NCBI RefSeq assembly: GCF_003121405.1
Contig: NZ_QBUY01000014.1
Span: 62,001 to 126,000 of the forward strand
Length of the DNA stretch: 64,000 nt
Origin: Paraburkholderia sp. C35
Lineage (GTDB): Bacteria; Pseudomonadota; Gammaproteobacteria; Burkholderiales; Burkholderiaceae
Direction of reading: 5' to 3'
The notes below the pieces were generated by a model. The model worked only from the letters and a program-made list of their open reading frames with translations. It searched no databases and was not told the origin of the DNA. The first letter of the stretch is position 1; each line of letters opens with the position of its first letter. Position numbers and translations under genes: made by a program. Of this stretch, positions 28,332 to 38,474 are shown in pieces.

Positions 28332-28359
28332 GGGGATATCCCCGTATATTGATAGTATA
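28332..28359. promoter_or_regulatory. paired palindromes upstream of the MDR-MarR operon
   Basis: GGGGATATCCCC (28332-28343) is a perfect 12-bp palindrome, followed at once by the near-palindrome TATATTGATAGTATA (28345-28359), a typical MarR operator size. They lie 37-64 bases before the MDR start codon. The rest of 28360-28728 shows no supportable gene. Confidence 0.5.
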
Positions 28360-28728
28360 GCGCGCAGCGGTTGGCACGCAAGTAATGCTTTGTGTTGAGA
28401 ATGCCTGAATGTGCGCTGGAAATTGAACGATGATGGCGCCTGTGTAGCCTGAACGATGGGCAGAGTCGGATATCGTGAGATTGCGTGAGGTGAAGATGCA
28501 GCTTCCGGGCTGCGCGTCAAGGACGGGATGTTGCTACTCGTGGAGCTTGGACGAGCGAAGGTCTCCTTGACTTGACCCAATCCCAGAGGAGTGAAGCAGA
28601 GGATCGAAGGAAAGCATTGCAGTTTCAGGGCGCAAACCGAAACGAGCGGAAGCGGCGCGCCAATTCGAATAGCTGCCAGTCTTCCGCTCGTGCAGTGAGC
28701 GCTTGTCGAAACCAGATACGCGAATACG

Positions 28729-30171
28729 TCAGTCTGCTGATTCCCAGCCTCCGCCCAACGCCATGAACAGGTTTACCTGATCGAGGGATGTTCGCGAACG
28801 CGAAGCTGCCAATGCACTTTCTGAGCTTGCGAGCGTTCGTTCGGCGTCAAGCGTTGCCAAATCACCGCTCCGTCCTTCGGACTGAAGTTCATGCGCGTCT
28901 TGGGCGGCTCGCGCGGCATCGTCGCGTGCAGACGTTAAAGTACTCTCTTGTTGGAGATCGTGGCTGTAGTTGTTCATTGCGGATTCGACATCGCGTAGCG
29001 CACCCAGGACGGTTCCATCGAATCGGGCTAACTGCGCCTGTTGTGCGGCATTCGCAGCTGCAATTCGTGCGCGTGTGGGGTTCTGGTTCAGTTGCCACTG
29101 GACGAATGGGCCGACGGACCATTCGTTGGTGCTGTGCTCCAGAAAGTCGCTGGTCACCCCTGTCGAACCAATCGACGCACGCAGCACAATCCGGGGGTAA
29201 AGGTCAGCGGTTGCTACGCCAATTCTCGCAGTCGCTGCAGCGAGTTGGCGCTCGGCTGCACGCACGTCAGGACGCCGTTTGAGCAGGGAAGCGCCATTGC
29301 CCACAGGGATTGGCGATGCAATCGGGGGAACCTCTACACAACTAGTGAGACTCTCGTCGAACTGGCTCGGTGGCTTACCTGTCAGAACGGCGAGTTGATA
29401 GAGGGCGTTCTGGCGACGGGCTTCGATGACCGGAATGGCAGCGCGCAACTGGTTTACCAAGGCTTGTGAACGGGTCACGTCGAGGCGTGTCGCCCGGCCG
29501 TTTTCCTGAAGGCGACGTGTGAGGTCAAGGCTTTGCTGCTGAAGGTCAACGGACCGATGTGCAACGGCAAGTTCGTCACCATCTGAACATACCTGGACAT
29601 AAAATCGAGTGATCTTCGCCGCGACGGTGACGCGCACCCAGTCGCGCGCCGCTGCAACCGATTGCGAGTCAGCCTGCGACGCTTCGACACCGCGCTGAAT
29701 CCGGCCGAAAAGATCTACCTCGTATGAAGCCGACAGTTCAATATCGTACAGGTTGTCAGCAGGAAGATTCTCGGCTGGCGACAGATACGATTCGGCAGAC
29801 AGCAAAGCCCTTTCGAACCCGCCTCCAAAGCTCAGTTGCGGTTGACCTTGTGATTTGGCGAGCCGAACCAGAGATTGGCTGCGCGTGAGATTGGCCTCAG
29901 CTACTCGCAAGTCAGTGTTCGCGGCAAAGCCTTCTGTGACAAGACGGTCGAGAACATCGCTCTGATACAGATGCCACCAACGGTCGGCAATCTGAGTCTC
30001 GTCGAAAGTGGGATTGTTTTTGGCACCAACAAAGGTCCCCTGAGCCGCCGTATTGTTAAATTGCGCAGCCTCGGGCAGTTTGTAATCTGGGCCAACCGCG
30101 CAGCCAGAGAGGATAGAGGCGACGAGTGCTGTGCAAAGTGCGAGCGGGCGAGCTGATAGAGGTAGCGTCAT
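28729..30171 (-). CDS. NodT-family outer-membrane efflux lipoprotein
   Basis: 480 residues with a lipoprotein signal ending LSGC (lipid-attached C24) and the downstream GPDYKLP typical of OprM/NodT channels. Two repeats of the TolC-type coiled-coil/beta-barrel region follow, including LKRRPDVRAAERQLAAA. It forms the outer-membrane exit duct for the inner-membrane pump encoded upstream. The stop/start overlap with the HlyD gene is 4 bases, so it is the last gene of one operon. Confidence 0.92.
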   Translation of the reverse strand: MTLPLSARPLALCTALVASILSGCAVGPDYKLPEAAQFNNTAAQGTFVGAKNNPTFDETQIADRWWHLYQSDVLDRLVTEGFAANTDLRVAEANLTRSQSLVRLAKSQGQPQLSFGGGFERALLSAESYLSPAENLPADNLYDIELSASYEVDLFGRIQRGVEASQADSQSVAAARDWVRVTVAAKITRFYVQVCSDGDELAVAHRSVDLQQQSLDLTRRLQENGRATRLDVTRSQALVNQLRAAIPVIEARRQNALYQLAVLTGKPPSQFDESLTSCVEVPPIASPIPVGNGASLLKRRPDVRAAERQLAAATARIGVATADLYPRIVLRASIGSTGVTSDFLEHSTNEWSVGPFVQWQLNQNPTRARIAAANAAQQAQLARFDGTVLGALRDVESAMNNYSHDLQQESTLTSARDDAARAAQDAHELQSEGRSGDLATLDAERTLASSESALAASRSRTSLDQVNLFMALGGGWESAD

Positions 30172-31274
30172 TGTGTCTGCTCCCTCTGCTTATCGTCAGC
30201 TTGCGGCTGGGAAGCCGGGTGGCGCCGGTCGGAGTCGGATTCCTCCAAGGTTACCGTTGCGGTGCGACCTGCGATAAGAAGCAAATCGCTCGGCGCGTGA
30301 TCAATATGGATTCTGACGGGGACTCGTTGTGCGAGTCGAACCCAGTTGAACGTCGGGTTTACATTTGCCAGGAGCTCGCCACTAGTGGAACGGTCACGAT
30401 CCGTAATGCCAGGTGCGATGCTGTCGACGTGACCGTGCAATTGTCGAGAATCTCCCATCAGTTCGATGGTTGCCTGGTCGCCGACATGTATTCTGCGCAG
30501 TTTTGTTTCCTCGAAATAACCATCGACGTGCAACGAGGCCGCGTCTACGACACCGAACGCTGCGTGACCGGCGGTAAGGTAATCACCCGGGCGCAGTTGT
30601 ACATCTGCGGCAACGCCATCGACCGGTGCTACCACGGACGCCCGTTGGAGATTGAGCCGGGCGGTGTTACGCGCGGCCACTGACTGCGCGATGGTTGCGT
30701 TGGCTTGCGTTAGCGAAGCTTTTGCCTGGGAGATCCCGGCCGTCGCCTGTATCACCGATGCGTGGGCCTCAGCGACAGCGGCTTCCAGCTGCGCTACTTT
30801 CGCGTTGCCCTGTTGAACCGCTTCTGTCGAAACGAGCGTCCCAAGTTTGAGATTGCGCGTGTCTTCACGTTGTGCTTCAGCGAGGAGTGCCGATTGCGCT
30901 CGCAGCGTGGCGGACGCTGCCTGCACCTTGGCTTCAGCCTCCGAAATGTTCGACTGGGCGCGTTCTGCGCCTGCCTGGCTTTGTTGCAGCGCCGCCTCTG
31001 CCTGTTGCAGAGCAATCTCAAATCTGGCGCGATCGATGACAAAGAGAATTTGTCCCTTGTGGACAGGCATATTGTCCTGTACGTGTACTTCCGTCACGAG
31101 CCCCGACACATCAGGTGCGACACTCGCGACATCCGCACGAAGACGGCCGTCGCGTGTCCATGGATCGACACGATAGTAATGCCACAACCACCCTGCGGCG
31201 AGCAAAGCCACGCAAACGATGATGATGGTGACGATGGTACGTCCAGCCTGTGTTGCGCCAATTGTCCAACGCAT
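30168..31274 (-). CDS. HlyD-family periplasmic adaptor (AaeA/EmrA-like)
   Basis: 368 residues with one N-terminal transmembrane helix (about 12-30), WTRDGRLRADVASVAPDVSG, and a biotinyl-lipoyl-like segment split by a long alanine/glutamine-rich coiled coil (about 90-220). It links a FUSC inner-membrane protein to the NodT channel. ATG 31274 overlaps the stop of the DUF1656 gene (TGATG), with GGAGG 8 bases upstream; the TTG at 31289 is an alternative start. Confidence 0.9.
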   Translation of the reverse strand: MRWTIGATQAGRTIVTIIIVCVALLAAGWLWHYYRVDPWTRDGRLRADVASVAPDVSGLVTEVHVQDNMPVHKGQILFVIDRARFEIALQQAEAALQQSQAGAERAQSNISEAEAKVQAASATLRAQSALLAEAQREDTRNLKLGTLVSTEAVQQGNAKVAQLEAAVAEAHASVIQATAGISQAKASLTQANATIAQSVAARNTARLNLQRASVVAPVDGVAADVQLRPGDYLTAGHAAFGVVDAASLHVDGYFEETKLRRIHVGDQATIELMGDSRQLHGHVDSIAPGITDRDRSTSGELLANVNPTFNWVRLAQRVPVRIHIDHAPSDLLLIAGRTATVTLEESDSDRRHPASQPQADDKQREQTQ

Positions 31275-31498
31275 CACGAGATCCTCCAAAGAAATGAGAC
31301 GAGTTCAAGCGATCGAGCTACGCCTGCCCACAAAATTACGAATAAGGTCAGGTTGACCAGATATCGATTTAAAAAAAAGCGGTAGAGATTGAGGTGCTGC
31401 ATCAGCCGCGCTAGTACCAGTAGAAGGCCGGCAGCGATACAGGCCGTAACCACCGCAGCGGCAACGTAAACACCGGAAAGATTGAACTCGCCGATCAT
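31274..31498 (-). CDS. DUF1656 small membrane protein (AaeX-like)
   Basis: 74 residues with two predicted membrane helices (about 9-30 and 45-66). Such proteins always sit between FUSC and HlyD genes in aromatic-acid efflux operons; the exact function is unknown. It overlaps both neighbours, by 4 bases with FUSC and by 1 base with HlyD. Confidence 0.9.
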   Translation of the reverse strand: MIGEFNLSGVYVAAAVVTACIAAGLLLVLARLMQHLNLYRFFLNRYLVNLTLFVILWAGVARSLELVSFLWRIS

Positions 31499-33534
31499 CT
31501 TTGATGCTCCGGTTGACTGTAGGCAGGTGCGTCCGGAAACAGGACGCGCCTGAGATTGATGGCCGCGTCTACGCCGGCCTGGCGATCATCCCGATTCGCC
31601 AGACTCAAAACGCCTGAGATGGTCCTATCGAGACTGTGCACCATGCTGATGGGAACATGGACCGCCATGCCTGTATGCAAGCTATCCAGATACTGTGCAA
31701 GGCTAGTCAGGAAAGAGTCGATCTCGCGTCTGACAGCGGCCGGTGCGTTCGTTTGCAAGAATTTAAGTTCCGCGACGGCAGTCATCAGTTTCGCGTCCCG
31801 AAGGATTTGCCTTATCTTGCTATCGTCGTCCGGTTGCAGACGGGTCGCCCTCGGAATGAGCAAACCAACCCGGTCCAATGCTCGGCTGCGTGCTTGCACG
31901 ACACCTGAATTCAAAGGGGATCGGATCAATGCTGCGAGCTCCCTCCATCCGGCACGCAGTAACCGGTCGATTGCCTTCTTCAGTGGGATTGCACGTGCAA
32001 TCGAAAGTCCAGTCAACGAAAACAGAAAACCCACACCGGAGCCAAGGAAGGTGTTCAACATGGCAGCAACGTCCGGCTCGAATGTCGGTTGGATCCCTAG
32101 CATCAGCGAGAAACCCGCGAGCAGACCGAGACCTATCAGCATGTATTTTGAATTACCGTACAGCCAAAGCATCACAGCCACGGCTGGAAATAGCGCAACG
32201 GCCAACATGGGAAATCCATCAATCGAGGGCAGAATGGCGCATTGGTAAAGTAGACCAATTGGCAAAACGGCGAAGTAGCTCCGCACGATTGTCCAAAGGA
32301 TTGGAGTTGGATTGTCGAAGGCCACGAACAACGCCGAGGACATCGCTGCGAGTGCTACCGCATAGGTTCCGCTTTCCCACTGCGTCACTATGCTGAACAC
32401 GGCTGCAGCCGTGACGATAGCCCCCGCGACTAACGCGGAGTGTAAGGCGACGCCATGGTCCACGTGAAGCGCGCGCGGCTTTGCGCTGCCAATCATTTCA
32501 AGTACAAGGTCATTCGGTTGGTCGCCTGATGAATGGACAAAATCGGCTAAAAACTCGCATTCCTTCCACAGTCTCACCAAATCTGCCAATCTCGCGGTCA
32601 AACTCGCGGAAATGAGATCGGACCAGCTCGCTTCGGTGTCCAATGTCGGAGTCAAATCCGCAAGTGAAGATTCGATAACAGCAATCGATTCAGGCCGTGA
32701 GTTGACGCCACCTGACATCAGTTTGCGGATATCGGTCAACACCTGAAGAGTCCTGCCGTCGAGATCCCCGCTATCTTGAACCGAGACCAGTCGGTCATGG
32801 ACCGCGGTGACGGTCGGGAGGAGCATAACGAGTCGCTCTTCCAACGCCCAGAGTGCACGTCTACGCGTCTGAGAAAACTCGCCTTCGAAGTACCAATCGG
32901 TCGCGAGCAGATTAATCTCGGTAAGACGTGCCGCCGCGCCAGTCGGAAGGCCTGCTTCCGTGGGTTCCTGAAGTCCTCTGTTGATCCATTCGCGCGCGTC
33001 GTTCATGACTGCGTCCAGCTTGGCTAATACGACCGGTCCAACGCGCTTTGGAAAAAGGAGGCTCTGTACGATCGCAAAGGCAAATACCCCAATCAGGATT
33101 TCTTCGACTCGCAAGACGGTGATGTTGAAGATGTTTTCAGGTGTTCGTGCTGCCGGTAGGCCAACGAAAGCAAGCGTGTAGCCTGAAAGGAGAAACGCGT
33201 AGGATCGTGGTGACCGGACCAGCGCGCCGAGATATACGCAAAGCGCTAGCCACCCTGCAATCACGAAGAACAATAGCCCAGGAGAACTTGAAACCGTCGG
33301 GATAAACACAACACATGCAATTCCGCCAACCACCGTGCCGGTAGCACGATATAGGGCCTTGGCCCAGATGGCGCCCGTAAGTGGCTGGATAGGTTGTGTC
33401 AGGAACACGGTGAGCATTGCCCACCAGGGATTGGTAAGGTCGAACAGGAACGCTGTGTAGAGCGCTGCCAGGACGGCCACGTAGCCCCCGAATACCACCA
33501 CCAGAGAGCGGGTCGTTCGTTCATCGAAAAGCAT
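31495..33534 (-). CDS. FUSC-family inner-membrane efflux protein (AaeB-like)
   Basis: 679 residues with two clusters of membrane helices (about 10-160 and 375-530) separated and followed by soluble helical domains, as in AaeB and fusaric-acid resistance proteins. TNPWWAMLTVFLTQP and GRVGPV-like segments near the front are typical. It exports aromatic acids or similar toxic organic acids with the proton motive force. It follows the MarR gene by 45 bases in the same direction, so the order MarR, FUSC, DUF1656, HlyD, NodT is one operon and would protect the cell from pathway acids. Confidence 0.92.
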   Translation of the reverse strand: MLFDERTTRSLVVVFGGYVAVLAALYTAFLFDLTNPWWAMLTVFLTQPIQPLTGAIWAKALYRATGTVVGGIACVVFIPTVSSSPGLLFFVIAGWLALCVYLGALVRSPRSYAFLLSGYTLAFVGLPAARTPENIFNITVLRVEEILIGVFAFAIVQSLLFPKRVGPVVLAKLDAVMNDAREWINRGLQEPTEAGLPTGAAARLTEINLLATDWYFEGEFSQTRRRALWALEERLVMLLPTVTAVHDRLVSVQDSGDLDGRTLQVLTDIRKLMSGGVNSRPESIAVIESSLADLTPTLDTEASWSDLISASLTARLADLVRLWKECEFLADFVHSSGDQPNDLVLEMIGSAKPRALHVDHGVALHSALVAGAIVTAAAVFSIVTQWESGTYAVALAAMSSALFVAFDNPTPILWTIVRSYFAVLPIGLLYQCAILPSIDGFPMLAVALFPAVAVMLWLYGNSKYMLIGLGLLAGFSLMLGIQPTFEPDVAAMLNTFLGSGVGFLFSLTGLSIARAIPLKKAIDRLLRAGWRELAALIRSPLNSGVVQARSRALDRVGLLIPRATRLQPDDDSKIRQILRDAKLMTAVAELKFLQTNAPAAVRREIDSFLTSLAQYLDSLHTGMAVHVPISMVHSLDRTISGVLSLANRDDRQAGVDAAINLRRVLFPDAPAYSQPEHQR

Positions 33535-33579
33535 CGTTATCCTCGAATCGAAAACGTCGATTTGGTTACGTGACGGATA

Positions 33580-34005
33580 TCAATCATGTGTCGCCGAGAT
33601 CACGGCCCGGAGTTCGATCATCAACTGACTCATGCGGTCCTGACCAAAGCTGCTTTCAAGGAACTCCTCGGCCAGCGCGCATCGAGCAAGTCCTTCTTCT
33701 AATCGTTCAGTTCCTTGCGGCGTCAGACTTATATGTTGCCGACGGCGTGCTTCGACAGAGGCCTCAATATAGCCGCGCCGCAATAGCGGTTGTGTCTCTC
33801 GGACAAGTGTTGTTCTATCCAAAGAGAGTGCTTCAGCCAGCTCAATCATTCTTGCGCTGGGATTGCGTCCGACTTCCATCAAAATCTGAAACTGACGGGG
33901 TGTAAGGTCCGCTTCCGTAAGGTAGCGACGATATAACCGTGTCACGGATCGAGACGCTTGAGAAAGAAGCGCGACAAAGAGTTCGGTTTGCTGTTCTGAG
34001 TGCAT
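33580..34005 (-). CDS. MarR-family transcriptional regulator of the efflux operon
   Basis: 141 residues. The winged helix includes LTPRQFQILMEVGRNPSARM..LAEALSLDRTTLVRETQPLLRRG and the wing ARRRQHISLTPQG. ATG 34005 is preferred to a GTG at 34011 because an operator-like palindrome covers 34009-34023. It is first gene of the FUSC operon and likely senses an aromatic acid. Confidence 0.87.
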   Translation of the reverse strand: MHSEQQTELFVALLSQASRSVTRLYRRYLTEADLTPRQFQILMEVGRNPSARMIELAEALSLDRTTLVRETQPLLRRGYIEASVEARRRQHISLTPQGTERLEEGLARCALAEEFLESSFGQDRMSQLMIELRAVISATHD

Positions 34006-34008
34006 ACG

Positions 34009-34023
34009 CACAATATATTAGTG
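34009..34023. promoter_or_regulatory. MarR operator-like palindrome
   Basis: CACAATATATTAGTG matches its own reverse complement at 13 of 15 positions. It lies immediately before the MarR start codon, which suggests either a leaderless message or a promoter close to the start. Confidence 0.55.
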
Positions 34024-35192
34024 TAGAGGCACACGAACAATGCTCGCAACGGCATCTTTTTGTTGTCGCCGATGATAGTAATTGCTGGCCGAAATGCCCT
34101 TGTTCGCGCAAACACAAGGTTGCGCGCGCCTTTGGAAACAGAGGTTAAAAGAGCGGTGTTCAGTGGATGATTTGCCGGCAAGGCAACCCGGGTCGCCTCA
34201 CGAGGGAATACCGTATTGATCCAATCGCGCGCTCAGGATGGTAAGGAATTGCACAGAGGGACCTTGCTCTCCTGGTCGATGCATCGACGGATGATTTGAG
34301 AACGTTGCGGTGCGCCAACTTGCTTCGCGGTGTGTCTCTGTCAAATGCCGCGAGCTCATGCGGAGTACATGGCAGGTGCCTGTCTGATTGCCCTTGGAGC
34401 GGGCTCGGTAGGAATGTGGCCCGCCGTAGAGATCGTGTGCGCCAAGGGAAAACAATTTTGGTCTCCCCAAGCAAGAGACTTCGGTATTTTTGACCAGCGG
34501 AAAGTAGGAACAGGATTGATCCTATCGTTAGTAATTCCAGCGTTTGTCAACGCAAGCTGAGACTGTGCGACTCGCGCGTCGGCCAATGGCTCAGGTACCA
34601 CAGGGACCTCGGCCTTCGACGCTTCGTGATCAAGGTCGGTGACGATCGACACGACGTGCACCCAGAAGCTCTTCGCGGGACGAGGCTAACACGACCCCGA
34701 AATCGCGAAAGCGCGGAACTCCTCGTACTTACATTGGATCGAACTCCACCGAGTTCATTAGGGGCAGGCAACTGATATTGAGCTTGCCTTGGACCGGCAG
34801 TCTGCACGATGCCGTCATCGATACCGGGGCAAACCATACCGACAGATCCACTCAATGCTGGCGCATTTGTGAAAATTAAGACCCAGTCAGCGAGAGCGGG
34901 GACAGTTGCCGTCTCCTCCGACAACCCGCGCGCGGAGCAGCCGAAACATCAAAGGTTGACCACCGCCCGATCGATGATCGGGCGCCAACCGCGTTCTCTC
35001 GGTTCCGTGAAGCATCAAACCGTATAGACCATGTTCGTCAGAAGTCAGATGATTGGTGATGACCGCCAGCGACGACCGCTCTCTATCGTTTCACCGGTTG
35101 AATCTCCTCGTACTTCGAAGCACTTGTGTACACGCACTTATCAAAGCAGGACATGTGTGCGATTGTTGACACTATAGTCATTTTAGACAGCA
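34024..35192. other. gene-free stretch of about 1.2 kb
   Basis: Several short open frames overlap on both strands but none resembles a known protein or has a convincing ribosome site. The composition is like coding DNA, so a decayed gene is possible. Confidence 0.3.
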
Positions 35193-35222
35193 TTGACAAC
35201 GATATTTGAACGAATGTATTGT
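35193..35222 (+). promoter_or_regulatory. sigma-70-type promoter for the GNAT gene
   Basis: TTGACA (35193-35198) and TATTGT (35217-35222) with an 18-base spacer, about 110 bases before the GTG at 35340. Confidence 0.4.
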
Positions 35223-35339
35223 TTGTTCCTGGCGAGACGAGAGATTTCGATGTTACTCACGAGTCACAATGGTGACAAGGAAGACTTGAGGATAACTCGG
35301 CACTTGCCCGCGTTTTGATATTGAATCGGGAGACTATTC

Positions 35340-36104
35340 GTGCCTCAACCCAATGAGCCCGCCAAGCGTGACTCACAAGTCGAAGTTGAAGTCCAAACTG
35401 GTGTTGAGTTGGACAATATCGTCTGGACTGCTTTGACGGGGCCGCAAGCTGGGTTGGCGCAGCGGAATGCCGGTGGTGCGCGGTACACGCCGGACTTTGC
35501 GCCATTTGGCGCCGCTGCAGATTACTCCGTTGAAAGCGTGCGTGAGATTGCAGAGATGCTGCAAGCCAGAGAGCGACTCACGATGTTCACAATATCAAGA
35601 CCAGGCTTACCGGAAGGGTTTGACGTGGTGCGCGATGCTGTCGCCGTCCAGATGATCGCGACGCAGGCATTCTCGTCGCCAGACGACTCTCAACTCGTTC
35701 GACCTCTAAGATCTGAGCATGCGGTCGACATGATGCGACTAGTAAAGCTGACGGAGCCTGGCCCATTCGGACCGCGCACCCACGAGATGGGAAACTATTT
35801 CGGCATCTGGTTTGACGGGGAACTCGTCGCAATGGCGGGCGAGCGGATGATGGCAGGAAACTATGTTGAAATTAGCGCTGTCTGCACTCACCCGAACTGG
35901 CGTGGGCAGGGACTTGGACGCATTTTGATGGAGTATTTGGGCGCGAGCATTCAACGTCGAGGCGCAATTCCGTTGCTGCATGTCTTTACGACCAACATAT
36001 CTGCAATGCGTTTGTACCGGGCGCTTGGATTTCGGCGTGCCCGGCAGTTACACGTCACGGTCTTGATGCGTTCGGCGAATCAACCGCACGAATTGCAATC
36101 GTGA
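35340..36104 (+). CDS. GNAT-family N-acetyltransferase
   Basis: 254 residues with a C-terminal FR47-like acetyltransferase domain (about 150-245). VEISAVCTHPNWRGQGLGRILM contains the acetyl-CoA-binding R/Q-x-x-G-x-G/A, and MRLYRALGFR is the final strand-helix. The N-terminal 130 residues match no domain I know but are usual for this subgroup. It starts with GTG, with GGGAGA about 8 bases upstream. Substrate unknown; it stands alone. Confidence 0.85.
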   Translation: MPQPNEPAKRDSQVEVEVQTGVELDNIVWTALTGPQAGLAQRNAGGARYTPDFAPFGAAADYSVESVREIAEMLQARERLTMFTISRPGLPEGFDVVRDAVAVQMIATQAFSSPDDSQLVRPLRSEHAVDMMRLVKLTEPGPFGPRTHEMGNYFGIWFDGELVAMAGERMMAGNYVEISAVCTHPNWRGQGLGRILMEYLGASIQRRGAIPLLHVFTTNISAMRLYRALGFRRARQLHVTVLMRSANQPHELQS

Positions 36105-36412
36105 AGAGTCCCGACTGACTCTGTCGCGTTTCGCACATAAATGTGTGCGCAGTTGACTACGACTCCCGTCATCCACCGTGCCGAAGGTAATTCCGACCTG
36201 CACGTTCGAGGCCCTACGCATCAAATTTACCCGCGCTGGACACCGCTGTCATACCTGAGGTAAATCCGATATTAAAAGTGTGCATATGCAAGTATAATCG
36301 CCGACTCCAAGCGCGTCGACGAGTCTTGCCGTGAAGTGTTAAAAACTCCAGGATGGGATGGTCTATAGCCGGACCCAACGGACGCGCAGCAATATAGAAT
36401 AAGGAGTGATCG

Positions 36413-37345
36413 ATGGACTACTTCGAAAAGCTGCGGGTTTTCCGGGCGGTGGTTGAGGCCAACAGTTTCAAAGGCGCAGCCGATATGCTGGGCTTGACGC
36501 CTCCGATCATCTCGAGAGGAATCGCCGGCTTGGAAAAGCAGCTCGGTAGCCGACTCTTTCATCGCACGACACGACAGATTTCCCTTACCGATTCCGCAGG
36601 CCGCGTCTACGAACGCGTATGTCGGATACTGGATGAGCTCGATACTCTGGAGGCGGAAACTGCGGGTGACATGCACGTGCCAACCGGAATGTTACGACTG
36701 GTTGCGCACACCACAGCCACACTTAACCGTCTTGTGCCATTGGTCTCGACTTTCAAGCGCAAGTATCCCGATGTGCGGCTTGAGCTCACGCTTACTGAAC
36801 TCCCGACTGATCTGGTCGCCGACGGTTTTGACCTTGGTATCGTCTTACCATATATGCTGAGTTCAGATCTGACGGTTACCAAACTGCTGGAGCGTATTCC
36901 ACTCGTGATCGTCGCGACGAAGGAGTATCTCAAGAGCCATCCTGTAATCGAACATCCATCCGACCTTGTTCCGCACAGATTTGTATCCAATCTACCGGCA
37001 TTGCGTCGACCATGCATGAGCTTTCGTACTGAGAATGACGACATTCATATTCCGATCAACGTCGACATCACCTCGAACAATGCCGAGTTCAGAAAGGATG
37101 CAGTGATGCAGGGGTTCGGGATCGGCGTGTTACCCATTGCGATCCTTGAATCGGAACTGGTTAGTGGAAAGCTTGTTCGGGTGCTTGAAAACTACGAGAT
37201 CATCGATGGCGAGATTGATATTACGCTCGCGTATAGCAACAAGACTTTGATGCCTGCCAGAGTGCGGGCGTTTATCGATCACGCCACTCAATTTTTTGAC
37301 GAGATCCGCGCAAGGCGCTTACCGTTGACTCGCATCAACTCTTGA
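36413..37345 (+). CDS. LysR-family transcriptional regulator
   Basis: 310 residues. The helix-turn-helix near 3-60 contains FRAVVEANSFKGAADMLGLTPP, followed by the effector-binding region (LELTLTELPTDLVADGFDLGIV). AAGGAG lies 8 bases before the ATG. This is the CrgA/DsdC-like single-domain class, often activating a neighbouring gene, but no obvious partner is next to it. The gaps before (36105-36412) and after (37346-37932) show no supportable gene. Confidence 0.9.
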   Translation: MDYFEKLRVFRAVVEANSFKGAADMLGLTPPIISRGIAGLEKQLGSRLFHRTTRQISLTDSAGRVYERVCRILDELDTLEAETAGDMHVPTGMLRLVAHTTATLNRLVPLVSTFKRKYPDVRLELTLTELPTDLVADGFDLGIVLPYMLSSDLTVTKLLERIPLVIVATKEYLKSHPVIEHPSDLVPHRFVSNLPALRRPCMSFRTENDDIHIPINVDITSNNAEFRKDAVMQGFGIGVLPIAILESELVSGKLVRVLENYEIIDGEIDITLAYSNKTLMPARVRAFIDHATQFFDEIRARRLPLTRINS

Positions 37346-37932
37346 TCGATATTGATCAGCCAACGTGACGACGGGATTCTTGCGGCCCCGCTGGAGTTCC
37401 AATCGCATGCCGCGTGCGATTCAGATTCGACGGGCTTGACTGGAGAATGAGACGGTCTCACGCTCCTCGCCTGATTACGATCGGGCGCTTTCACGCTTTA
37501 GCCGGGATGGTCGTGAACGAGAAGCTCTACTAGCCGGCGTACCTCGTCGTCCGCGTTCGCATGCGGCGGGTATGCCGGAATCAAGCCGCGTCAATGCGGC
37601 GTCGATCAGAACGTCGAGAGCCTGAATTGTTGCGTCGCACAGCCTGCCAATCCAACGCACAAGGCTAATTCTGGTGTGTGTCGACCGTAATTTCACGAGC
37701 TGCACCAGACGAAATCGTCGTTTTTCAATTATTTTATGTGACCCGGAAGGGTCGTTTTACCGACTCTTGGACGCTTGGGGCGAATCGCAACCTACGGCTC
37801 TGCGCAACCTGCACCACGCCAAAACAAAATATCCGTGTAGCGCGGCTTTCGCGGCTGCAGGAGCTTCAGAAAGGCCTCTCGGATAGAGGTGGGCGAGAAG
37901 CGGACCAATGGTTACGGGTACCCGAAGCGCGC

Positions 37933-38226
37933 TTACTCGTGCTTGAACACTGTGTTCTTGAAATCACGAGACCACGATGACGTACCGCCGTACCCGGTGT
38001 CGCTACCGTCCATCTCGTCGTCTACCAGCATGCGTGCCTGAATTTCCTGGGCAGCGCTTGGGTAGTCGATATGGTCTTTCGCTGGCGAATAACCGGCCCG
38101 AACGTACTGCACCAACTGCGCCTCAACCTGTGCTCGCGTGAGCGAACTATCGGTAGCCTGCGAATAAGAATGTGCCGAGGCGGCGAAGGCAGAGGCCACG
38201 ATTGCCAAATGAAGAAAGGGCTTCAT
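37933..38226 (-). CDS. DUF4148 exported protein
   Basis: 97 residues with a signal peptide (KPFLHLAIVASAFAASAHS) and the DUF4148 core LTRAQVEAQLVQYVRAGYSPA..DHIDYP. The family is abundant in Burkholderia and relatives and is periplasmic, of unknown role; it is good evidence for the host group. The ATG at 38226 fits the signal peptide; a longer frame to 38325 does not. Confidence 0.87.
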   Translation of the reverse strand: MKPFLHLAIVASAFAASAHSYSQATDSSLTRAQVEAQLVQYVRAGYSPAKDHIDYPSAAQEIQARMLVDDEMDGSDTGYGGTSSWSRDFKNTVFKHE

Positions 38227-38474
38227 CCTAATCCCGTTTTGTAGAAGTCTCGACTCGAAATCGAGCGTCATCGTCGGGGCGAGTGTAGTCGAGCGGTTGA
38301 TGCCAATAAATGCCGTTCCAAACAAGGAATCATTGCGATCGCGAGCAACAATCAGAATCGATGGTTGAAAAAGGTCGAAATCGTTGCTCCCTCAAGGTTT
38401 TGGCCCGTGTTTGCATCGAGAAGCAGCGCGAATTCGAAAAATATGGATTGTTGATCTGCATTGCGAGACGGCCC

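Noticed and set aside
34356..34924. Two minus-strand frames of 101 and 125 codons
   Set aside because: I could not match them to a family, and they overlap each other in different frames; at most a decayed gene.
37678..37980. 100-codon plus-strand frame
   Set aside because: No known motif and it runs into the end of the DUF4148 gene on the opposite strand.
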